Shown one piece after another: positions 15,739 through 22,307 of a stretch of DNA of 26,162 bases. Each line of letters starts with the position of its first letter. Within the stretch, counting starts at the first letter, position 1. Origin of the DNA: RGIG5612 sp045604025 (GTDB taxonomy: Bacteria > Bacillota > Clostridia > Lachnospirales > Lachnospiraceae); contig JAZUNG010000205.1 of NCBI GenBank assembly GCA_045604025.1, positions 1 through 26,162 of the forward strand, read 5' to 3'. Under the pieces are notes generated by a model. The model had not been told where the DNA came from. It saw only the letters and a program-made list of their open reading frames with translations, and did no database searches. A program made the translations under genes and the position numbers.

Positions 15739-18330
15739 TCACTGTTCCTGAGCCTGCTGCCACATTTCCTCAAATGTCATGGAATCGACCAGTATCTCTC
15801 TGGGTTTGGCTCCGTTCTGAGGACCTACAGCTCCGAAATCATAGAGCTGATCGATGATACGCGCGGCCCTGTTGAATCCGACGTTGAACCTGCGCTGCAG
15901 CATACTGGAAGATGCCTTGCCCTGTTCTATGCACAACAGTCCTGCTTCATGGAAGTACTCATCGTACTTGCTCTCCGGCCCTGATTCAGTGCCATCGATA
16001 CTCATCTGGGCACCTTCTGCAGTTCCATTCATGTATTTTTCCATAGATTCTGCTTCTTCAGCGAAATAATCTACGGTCTTGTTCTTTACAAGATATCTGA
16101 CTGTGTCCTGGATCTCCTTGTCAGATACAAATGCTCCCTGCACTCTGACAGGTTTTACATAGCCTGTCGGATAGAACAGCATGTCACCGTTTCCGAGGAG
16201 CTTCTCCGCGCCGACCATATCAATAATGGTCCTGGAGTCCACACCTGAGGCAACCAGAAGTGCGGCTCTGGCAGGGATATTGGCCTTGATCAGACCTGTA
16301 ACAACGTCAACAGAAGGCCTCTGCGTTGCAATGATCAGATGTATGCCCGCTGCCCTGGCCAGCTGTGCCAGTCTGCAGATCAGGCTCTCCACCTCCTTGG
16401 CCGCGACCATCATCAGGTCTGCCAGCTCGTCTATGACTATCACGATCTGCTGCATGCGTCTGGGGTTCTCTTCCTCGCTGCTCAGCTGTCCCCTGTCAAA
16501 CTTCTCATTATAAGTCTTGAAATCCCTGACTCCTGACAGCTGCATACGCTGATAGCGGTTGGTCATCTCACCTACTGCCCATCTCAGTGTGCTGACAGCC
16601 TGTCCCGGGTCCGTTACCACGCCTTTCATCAGATGAGGGATGCCTGCATATACTCCGAACTCAACCCTCTTGGGATCGATGATGATCAGTCCGACTTCAG
16701 AAGGCTTTGCCCTGTACAGGATACACATCAGTATGGAGTTCAGGAATACGGATTTACCTGAACCTGTGGTTCCTGCCACGAGCAGGTGCGGCATCTTGGC
16801 CATATCAGCTACTATTACATTGCCGCTGATATCCTTGCCGGCTGAAAATGCGATCTTCGACTTCTGTTCCTGCATCACAGGAGCTTCCAAAAGCTCTCTG
16901 ATAGTAACTGTCTGCCTGCTCTTGTTAGGTATCTCTATGCCTATGGCAGCTCTTCCCGGTATCGGGGCTTCTATCCTGATCTCGGGCACGGCCAGATTGA
17001 GCTTCAGATCATCCGAAAGTGAGGTGATCTTGCTTACTCTGGTTCCCAGCTCCGGCTGAAGTTCAAATCTGGTAACAGAAGGTCCGACCTGAGTGTCTAT
17101 GACCTTGGCATTAACACCGAATGTTTCCAGTACCAGCTCCAGCTTCTTTGCCAGCTGGTTAACATTGTTTTCACCATCCTGTCCGCTCTTTCTTCTGGAA
17201 AGCAGGCTCAATGGCGGCAGCTGGAAATCGTCATCCTGAGGGCCTCTTACCGTAGTGACGGGAGTAAATGTACGTACGGGCTCACCCTTTGAGAGAGTCT
17301 TGCCTGAAAGCGATGCTCTCTGTGATCTTTCACTGTCCTCTGCCGGTTTAACCTCTGCCTTAGGTTTCTCAGGCTTTCTTACTGTGTCCTGAACAGCGGG
17401 CTCCCTGATGACCTCTGTGACATTGATCACACTGGTCTTGGGCTGCGGTTCTCTAGGCTTTACTGTCTGTCTGGGCCTGGGACGTGCATTGGTGATCTCA
17501 TGGATCTCATCTCCGCCTGCATTGGTCTCTGCTATGGCGGTATTGGTCCCCACGCCTTTGGCTTTCTTAACGGTACGCTCCGATGAGACCGTTCCGTCTC
17601 GCATAGGTGCTGCTTTTTTTCTGACCCTGGTAAGTGATGCTCTCTTAACCTGTCTTCTCTTGGCAGGTGTCTTAACAATACGTATTACAGTACCTTCATC
17701 CTCGGTCTCATATACAGGTTCTTCACGCCTTCTGGTCTTTGGCTGCGTTTTGACAGCCTTTTCCCTGCGGGCGGGCTGAGGTTCATCATCATAGTCATCT
17801 TCCCTGATATCCTTCACAAAGTCTGTCACCTGTTTTCTGAATATCATGAACAGACAGAACAGAAGGAGCATGATGGTAACTATGTATGCTCCCGCTCTGC
17901 TGATGGCAAGATAGAATGCAGCTGCTATGCTGCCTCCGAACAGTCCGCCTCCCGCAGATTCTTTTGCTCCATCGTCAAAGAACTGTACTATTGGCTTGGT
18001 CAGAGTGATGCCTGATGCCAGATGCATGAGTACACAGAGCATCCAGAAAAAAACGATACAGAATATGATCGTTACCCTGGCACTGCCCTTCATGAATGCT
18101 GCGCACAGGAACACTGCCAACAGCAGAAGTGGAAATACATAGCCCATGATCCCGAAAAGACCAAACTGGGCAACCTTAAGCCACCCTCCGACCTTTCCGA
18201 GAACACCGAAATTGGCGAGCTCCAGGAATACAGCCAGGATGACTCCTATGACACAGATCACTTCCTTCGGAAGACCGGTACTCTTTTTATTTGATTTTTT
18301 ACTTGAACGCTTTTTAGCCTGTGCAGCCAA
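15739..18330 (-). CDS. ftsK: FtsK/SpoIIIE-family DNA translocase
   Basis: This 863-residue septal DNA pump moves chromosomes across the division or sporulation septum. Residues 20-165 hold four or five membrane segments, a basic, Pro/Glu-rich linker runs to about 375, and the motor follows with Walker A GTTGSGKS at 520-527, Walker B VIVIDELADL around 631-640 and the ATQRPSVDVVTG motif. The C-terminal winged-helix gamma domain (about 785-850) reads polar DNA sequences. The start is TTG (complement of 18328-18330) with a very strong GGAGGTG 5 nt upstream. It could be the sporulation protein SpoIIIE or a vegetative SftA/FtsK; sequence alone does not decide. It follows glyS by 21 nt. Confidence 0.95.
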   Translation of the reverse strand: MAAQAKKRSSKKSNKKSTGLPKEVICVIGVILAVFLELANFGVLGKVGGWLKVAQFGLFGIMGYVFPLLLLAVFLCAAFMKGSARVTIIFCIVFFWMLCVLMHLASGITLTKPIVQFFDDGAKESAGGGLFGGSIAAAFYLAISRAGAYIVTIMLLLFCLFMIFRKQVTDFVKDIREDDYDDEPQPARREKAVKTQPKTRRREEPVYETEDEGTVIRIVKTPAKRRQVKRASLTRVRKKAAPMRDGTVSSERTVKKAKGVGTNTAIAETNAGGDEIHEITNARPRPRQTVKPREPQPKTSVINVTEVIREPAVQDTVRKPEKPKAEVKPAEDSERSQRASLSGKTLSKGEPVRTFTPVTTVRGPQDDDFQLPPLSLLSRRKSGQDGENNVNQLAKKLELVLETFGVNAKVIDTQVGPSVTRFELQPELGTRVSKITSLSDDLKLNLAVPEIRIEAPIPGRAAIGIEIPNKSRQTVTIRELLEAPVMQEQKSKIAFSAGKDISGNVIVADMAKMPHLLVAGTTGSGKSVFLNSILMCILYRAKPSEVGLIIIDPKRVEFGVYAGIPHLMKGVVTDPGQAVSTLRWAVGEMTNRYQRMQLSGVRDFKTYNEKFDRGQLSSEEENPRRMQQIVIVIDELADLMMVAAKEVESLICRLAQLARAAGIHLIIATQRPSVDVVTGLIKANIPARAALLVASGVDSRTIIDMVGAEKLLGNGDMLFYPTGYVKPVRVQGAFVSDKEIQDTVRYLVKNKTVDYFAEEAESMEKYMNGTAEGAQMSIDGTESGPESKYDEYFHEAGLLCIEQGKASSSMLQRRFNVGFNRAARIIDQLYDFGAVGPQNGAKPREILVDSMTFEEMWQQAQEQ

Positions 18331-18351
18331 ATAAGCACCTCCGGTAGTATC

Positions 18352-19770
18352 TTAAAACTCAAATTTATGCAGGAAATATGATTCCAGCTCATCGATAGGT
18401 ATACGAACCTGCTCCATGGAATCTCTTTCCCTGATGGTTACGCAGTTATCTGCCGGATTCTGATCGTCTCCGACGGTCTGGAAATCCACTGTGATGCAGT
18501 AAGGAGTTCCGATCTCGTCCTCGCGGCGGTATCTCTTTCCGATAGTTCCACGATCGTCATAATCGCAGTTGTAGTATTTACTGAGATAGCTGTAGATCTC
18601 GAGTGCCTTGTCAGAGAGCTTCTTTGACAGAGGAAGTACCGCGATCTTGACAGGTGCCAGCGCGGGATGGAAACGCATGACTGTACGGATGTCAGGCTTC
18701 TCCTCTGTTCCGAGATTCTCTTCATCATATGCGCTGCACAGGAACGCCAGCACTACTCTGTCTGCGCCAAGTGACGGCTCAACAACATACGGAACATACT
18801 TGATATTCTTCTCATCATCAAAGTACTCCATGGACTCACCCGAGAATGTCTGATGCTGGCTCAGGTCATAGTTGGTTCTGTCAGCTATGCCCCAGAGTTC
18901 TCCCCATCCGAACGGGAATGTGAACTCAATATCTGTTGTTGCCTTGGAGTAGAATGAAAGCTCCTCGGGATCGTGATCTCTCAGACGGATCTCTTCGTCT
19001 TTGATACCCAGGCTCTTCAGCCAGTTTACGCAGAAACTTCTCCAGTAGTCAAACCACTCCAGATCTGTATCGGGCTCGCAGAAGAACTCCAGTTCCATCT
19101 GCTCGAACTCTCTGGTCCTGAATGTGAAGTTACCGGGGGTGATCTCATTTCTGAATGACTTGCCCACCTGACAGATACCGAAAGGTATCTTCTTTCTGGA
19201 TGCTCTCTGTACGTTCTTGAAGTTTACAAAGATGCCCTGTGCTGTCTCAGGACGCAGATATACTACATCTTTGGCATCCACCGTAACACCCTGGAATGTC
19301 TTGAACATCAGGTTGAAGTGACGGATAGGAGTGAAGTTGCTCTTTCCGCAAGAAGGGCACGGGATATTGTTGTCCGCAATAAACTGCTCCATCTTCTCAT
19401 CTGACCAGCCGTCAACCGAGCCGTCCAGTTCTATACCCTGCTCTGCGCAGAAATCCTCGATAACCTTGTCTGCTCTGAATCTTTCCTTACACTCGCGGCA
19501 GTCCATCAGAGGATCCGAAAAGCTTCCGATATGGCCTGATGCTTCCCATGTTCTGGGGTTCATCAGGATGGCGCAGTCAAGGCCAACATTGTATGGGCTT
19601 TCCTGCACGAACTTCTGCCACCATGCTTTCTTAACATTGTTCTTCAGCTCTACACCCAGATTGCCGTAATCCCATGTATTTGCGAGACCTCCGTAGATCT
19701 CTGATCCGGGGAAAATGAATCCTCTGCCCTTGCAGACGGCAACGATCTTGTCCATTGTCTTTTCTGTCAT
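18352..19770 (-). CDS. glyS: Glycyl-tRNA synthetase, homodimeric class II type
   Basis: The enzyme charges tRNA-Gly. The 472-residue product is the single-chain alpha-2 type rather than the GlyQ/GlyS heterotetramer. Class II motif 2 is at FRNEITPG and motif 3 at GADRVVLAFL. An inserted zinc-type module with CRECK and CPSCG pairs lies around 135-190, and the anticodon-binding domain begins near 355. The ATG is preceded by AAAGGATG. It is the first gene of the twelve-gene minus-strand series. I looked for a T-box leader, common for such genes, but found no conserved T-box sequence in the upstream 400 nt. Confidence 0.96.
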   Translation of the reverse strand: MTEKTMDKIVAVCKGRGFIFPGSEIYGGLANTWDYGNLGVELKNNVKKAWWQKFVQESPYNVGLDCAILMNPRTWEASGHIGSFSDPLMDCRECKERFRADKVIEDFCAEQGIELDGSVDGWSDEKMEQFIADNNIPCPSCGKSNFTPIRHFNLMFKTFQGVTVDAKDVVYLRPETAQGIFVNFKNVQRASRKKIPFGICQVGKSFRNEITPGNFTFRTREFEQMELEFFCEPDTDLEWFDYWRSFCVNWLKSLGIKDEEIRLRDHDPEELSFYSKATTDIEFTFPFGWGELWGIADRTNYDLSQHQTFSGESMEYFDDEKNIKYVPYVVEPSLGADRVVLAFLCSAYDEENLGTEEKPDIRTVMRFHPALAPVKIAVLPLSKKLSDKALEIYSYLSKYYNCDYDDRGTIGKRYRREDEIGTPYCITVDFQTVGDDQNPADNCVTIRERDSMEQVRIPIDELESYFLHKFEF

Positions 19771-19828
19771 AATGTATTCATCCTTTGCTGATTTATTTGT
19801 TTATATATCATTAAACACTTATCGTATT

Positions 19829-19857
19829 ATGATACTCTAAATCAGGCTGAATTTCCA
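19829..19857 (-). promoter_or_regulatory. Candidate glyS promoter
   Basis: On the minus strand TGGAAA (complement of 19852-19857) and TATCAT (complement of 19829-19834) are 17 nt apart, with an A-rich tract just upstream (complement of 19859-19865) that could act as an UP element. This would give a leader of about 50 nt for glyS. The match to consensus is only fair. Confidence 0.35.
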
Positions 19858-19976
19858 CTTTTTTTGGGTAGTTTTTGTAAATCAGGCGCTATTAGTGAAA
19901 TGTTAAGAAATCAGACAACAGTTGTTGAAAGATGGCGACACCTGGTCCTATTAGAATGCATGTTGAAAAATAATGC

Positions 19977-20004
19977 TTGAAATCCAAAAAGATCCTCATA
20001 TAAT
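19977..20004 (+). promoter_or_regulatory. Sigma-A-type promoter on the plus strand, driving a candidate small RNA
   Basis: TTGAAA (19977-19982), a 16-nt spacer and a perfect TATAAT (19999-20004) form one of the best promoter matches in the window. It points away from glyS, into a stretch with no coding potential that ends at a strong terminator at 20145. Confidence 0.65.
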
Positions 20005-20010
20005 CGGATT

Positions 20011-20145
20011 CAAGAAAGATAGAATAGCCTCATTTTCCGGATGTGTTTCACCCAGGCGCTCGCCTGCTGCATATCCGTTTTGACGCCCCCTGGAAGGCGC
20101 CTTGTTCTGATCACAGCCGTGCAGATCCCTGCATGGCTGTTTTTC
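20011..20145 (+). ncRNA. Candidate small RNA of about 135 nt, unrecognised
   Basis: The interval between the promoter at 19977-20004 and the terminator at 20113-20145 has no convincing open frame but can fold. CGGATGTG (20039-20046) can pair with CATATCCG (20070-20077), closing a stem that contains the hairpin AGGC-GCTC-GCCT (20054-20065). A second hairpin pairs CGCC and GGCG around CCCTGGAA (about 20084-20099). I compared it by eye with the small SRP RNA, 6S, tmRNA, T-box and glycine or folate riboswitch signatures and saw none. No plus-strand gene follows, so a trans-acting RNA is more likely than a riboswitch. This is inferred from promoter, fold and terminator only. Confidence 0.5.
20113..20145 (+). 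terminator. Strong plus-strand intrinsic terminator
   Basis: ACAGCCGTGCAG (20113-20124) pairs with CTGCATGGCTGT (20129-20140), 12 bp with one G-U, around a 4-nt loop, followed by TTTTC. No protein gene on the plus strand precedes it, so it supports a non-coding transcript upstream. It stops transcription about 30 bp before the palindrome array. Confidence 0.8.
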
Positions 20146-20177
20146 TATATAACCTATGACTATGATATTATCGTAAA

Positions 20178-20370
20178 TCGTTCACTTGAACGAATATTCA
20201 TTAATAAATCATTCACATGAACGAAACCTTATGAACAAATCGTTCACAAGAACGTTTTCTCCGCCTTTAACCATTCACGTGAACGAAACCTTATGAACAA
20301 ATCGTTCACATGAGTGATTTCTCTTCATTAAATCATTCATGTGAATGAAACAGGGGCAATAAATCGTTAC
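20178..20370. repeat. Tandem array of palindromes with an exact 31-bp period
   Basis: Six 16-bp palindromes lie at a constant 31-bp step: TCGTTCACTTGAACGA (20178), TCATTCACATGAACGA (20209), TCGTTCACAAGAACGT (20240), CCATTCACGTGAACGA (20271), TCGTTCACATGAGTGA (20302) and TCATTCATGTGAATGA (20333). A seventh position (20364) keeps only a half site, TCGTTAC. Odd units begin CGTTCA and even units CATTCA, and the 31-bp units at 20210 and 20272 differ at one base, so there is also a 62-bp higher order. The step is about three helical turns, placing all sites on one DNA face. The first and last are perfect 7-bp half-site palindromes with a 2-bp centre. Terminators flank it on both sides. Confidence 0.9.
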
Positions 20371-20410
20371 AAAAAAAGAGGCCGGTCTGCAATTAAGACA
20401 AGCCTCTTTT
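20371..20410 (-). terminator. Intrinsic terminator of the metallo-hydrolase gene
   Basis: On the minus strand AAAAGAGGC (complement of 20402-20410) pairs with GCCTCTTTT (complement of 20374-20382), with an inner GTCT/AGAC pairing, and continues into a seven-T run. It lies 19 nt after the stop at 20430 and ends exactly where the palindrome array begins. Confidence 0.88.
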
Positions 20411-20429
20411 CCAGGTATTATAATACTGT

Positions 20430-21329
20430 TCAGATATGCATTTTTACAGCCAGAGCAGTTCCTGCTGCTGCAAATGCAATAAATCCAACGATAGCAATCA
20501 ATAAAACAAAATCAGAGCCGCCTGTTGCCGGAGAAGCTGCTGGTTCTTCTGTAGGTGCCGGAAGCTGGAATGATACATGCTCACCACTGTAAACCGTTGC
20601 AGTTCCATTCCAGGAAGTTATTACTTCAGCCTCAAGCTTTCCGTCAAGGTAAGCCTGGGCGTCTTCTGCACAGTATGTAATAAACTCAGGTGCGCTTGGA
20701 TAGTCATGGTGTCCGGCAAAAACATACTTTACATCACTCTGATATGCCTTAAGCTTTTCCATGCTCTTCTGGTATGTTTCCATATCGCATTCTTCATCAA
20801 ACATCATTACAGGACCTTCCTGCACAGAGTCACCGGTAATAAGAACACCGCTGTTTTTATCAAACAGAGCAATACTGCCACGAGAATGACCCGGGATTTC
20901 AATGACCTCGAATTCAAAATCTCCCACAGAGACTTTATCGCCTTCCTTGATGTAATCTGCTTTAATACCTTCAGGAAGCATATAGGCATCCTTTTCATTT
21001 ATGCTAATTGGATAATCAGAAAAAGCACCTATTCCACCTATATGATCAGGATGACCATGAGTGATCACAACCTCCAGAGGAAGATCTGTAATTTTTCTGA
21101 CTTCATCCAGAAGATTATTTCTCTCGTACATAGTATCTACAACAAGTGCCTTATCTTCTCCCAGGAAAAGATAAGCCCGGGTGGTTGTATCATCAAATAT
21201 ATACATCCCTTCAACCTGTTCAAACTCGGTTGTCGTAGTCTCATTGCTTCCCCAGTCTGCAAACACCGAAACAGACATTACCAGTACAAGAATAAGTGTA
21301 AGACATATTGCTGCTGTAATTCTATTCAT
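20430..21329 (-). CDS. Secreted, probably sortase-anchored metallo-beta-lactamase-fold hydrolase
   Basis: The 299-residue product starts with a signal peptide (about 1-24, cut likely after VFA). The metallo-beta-lactamase fold follows, with THGHPDH at 90-96 (H91, H93, D95, H96), H148 in PGHSRG, D167 in ITGDS and H207/H208, a complete binuclear metal set. A Pro/Thr-rich spacer leads to SPATGG at 266-271, a hydrophobic segment (about 275-293) and a short tail with one lysine. That is the layout of a cell-wall sorting signal of the xPxTG type. The substrate is unknown; glyoxalase II-like or other hydrolases share the fold. The start has GGGGGG 8 nt upstream. It lies downstream of a sortase gene. 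Confidence 0.85.
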   Translation of the reverse strand: MNRITAAICLTLILVLVMSVSVFADWGSNETTTTEFEQVEGMYIFDDTTTRAYLFLGEDKALVVDTMYERNNLLDEVRKITDLPLEVVITHGHPDHIGGIGAFSDYPISINEKDAYMLPEGIKADYIKEGDKVSVGDFEFEVIEIPGHSRGSIALFDKNSGVLITGDSVQEGPVMMFDEECDMETYQKSMEKLKAYQSDVKYVFAGHHDYPSAPEFITYCAEDAQAYLDGKLEAEVITSWNGTATVYSGEHVSFQLPAPTEEPAASPATGGSDFVLLIAIVGFIAFAAAGTALAVKMHI

Positions 21330-21367
21330 CTTTAATACCCCCCTGCATAGGATTAATTATTATTAAC

Positions 21368-21397
21368 ATTTTACAATATGCATTTTATTCATCTCAA
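21368..21397 (-). promoter_or_regulatory. Candidate promoter of the metallo-hydrolase gene
   Basis: In the 100-nt AT-rich gap after the sortase gene, TTGAGA (complement of 21392-21397) and TAAAAT (complement of 21368-21373) are 18 nt apart on the minus strand. This would give a leader of about 30 nt. The hydrolase may therefore be expressed both from here and by read-through from the sortase gene. Confidence 0.4.
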
Positions 21398-21429
21398 CTC
21401 AATTATAATTATCGTCAAATAAGATTATT

Positions 21430-22221
21430 TTATGGAAGATCATCAAGTACCCCGACAACAATGAATCTGTTATCTGTCTGTCCCGGAACACATGTACTCA
21501 AAATGATCATTTCATCGTCTGCACTGCATGATCCAAATATATGGCTGGTATCTCCCTCCTCTGCAAGAATACTGTCCAGAAATGTCTGTCTTCCATCCCT
21601 TGTTTTCAGATCATAGAGATCGGTTATCAGTCTGTCATTTACTTTGGCTGCAGCAAATACACTGTATTCATACTCCGCCTCAGGCAGATACAGGGTTATC
21701 CTGTTATGTCCCTCCCAGTAACCGTCTTCATTATATCTTTTTAATTCGGCGAATCTGCTCTGGTTATGTCCGTAAACGATCCTTACATATTCCGACGCAT
21801 CATTTGGGATCGTATAAAGCGTTCCCGTCTGATCCGCTTTCAGATCATATCCCATATTAAGATAGAAATCCCTGTCTGAAACATCCTCATGCTGGGCTAC
21901 AGGATAATTAATATCAGTATTATCAAGAACAAGCCAGGAAGTGATCTCGGAATTAATGCTTTTCAGCCAATCAAAATCAACCGGAGAATTATATACAGAT
22001 TCCGGTATTTCTTCTGAAAACAGAGTTGTATTTGTCTCCCTTGCCGATCCCTCCCGGATATCAGAGGCTGATGCATCGGATTCCGTTGTCAGCGCTGTTC
22101 GGGCAAGTTCTTCATCGCGCTGCCGGCTTTTTTCTCTGGAATTCAGTACCCCGATAACTACAGCAGCACAGATTGCCGCAGCCAATATACACAATATGAG
22201 CAGTAGTTTTCGTATTTTCAC
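21430..22221 (-). CDS. Class B-like sortase
   Basis: This membrane transpeptidase cuts sorting motifs and joins proteins to the cell wall. The 263-residue product has an N-terminal membrane anchor (about 6-26), a Ser/Thr/Glu-rich stalk, and a sortase domain from about 75. The catalytic triad is visible: H152 in VYGHN, C244 in LSTC and R252 in NRFIVVG. The LSTC signature, the N-terminal helical part and the length fit class B sortases, which often serve one or few neighbouring substrates. The start is GTG (complement of 22219-22221) with AGGAG 8 nt upstream. The downstream surface hydrolase is the likely client. Confidence 0.92.
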   Translation of the reverse strand: MKIRKLLLILCILAAAICAAVVIGVLNSREKSRQRDEELARTALTTESDASASDIREGSARETNTTLFSEEIPESVYNSPVDFDWLKSINSEITSWLVLDNTDINYPVAQHEDVSDRDFYLNMGYDLKADQTGTLYTIPNDASEYVRIVYGHNQSRFAELKRYNEDGYWEGHNRITLYLPEAEYEYSVFAAAKVNDRLITDLYDLKTRDGRQTFLDSILAEEGDTSHIFGSCSADDEMIILSTCVPGQTDNRFIVVGVLDDLP

Positions 22222-22243
22222 TGCTTAAACTCCTGAAATGTCA

Positions 22244-22273
22244 AGGGAGCCTCCGGTACAACCGGGGCTCCCT
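22244..22273. terminator. Hairpin after groEL
   Basis: AGGGAGCC (22244-22251) pairs with GGCTCCCT (22266-22273), and inside it CCGGT (22253-22257) with ACCGG (22261-22265), leaving one bulged base and a 3-nt loop. It lies 34 nt after the groEL stop. The T-rich run (GTGTTTTTTG) is on the plus-strand side; on the minus strand it is followed only by TGACATTTC. Termination of groEL is likely because of stem strength, but may be leaky into the sortase gene. Confidence 0.65.
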
Positions 22274-22307
22274 GTGTTTTTTGTTCCGCTTTGGGCTCGC
22301 AAGTCGC

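Noticed and set aside
19771..20176. T-box riboswitch leader of glyS
   Set aside because: The conserved T-box sequence (GGGTGGNACCGCG on the glyS strand) and an antiterminator/terminator pair before glyS were looked for and not seen; the only strong terminator in the gap is on the opposite strand.
20178..20370. CRISPR array
   Set aside because: The whole 31-bp unit is related from copy to copy and contains no unique spacers of constant length; no cas genes are present. The signal is a tandem palindrome array.
20341..20592. Plus-strand 83-residue open frame
   Set aside because: It lies across the terminator and antisense to the end of the metallo-hydrolase gene, has no ribosome site and no recognisable domain.
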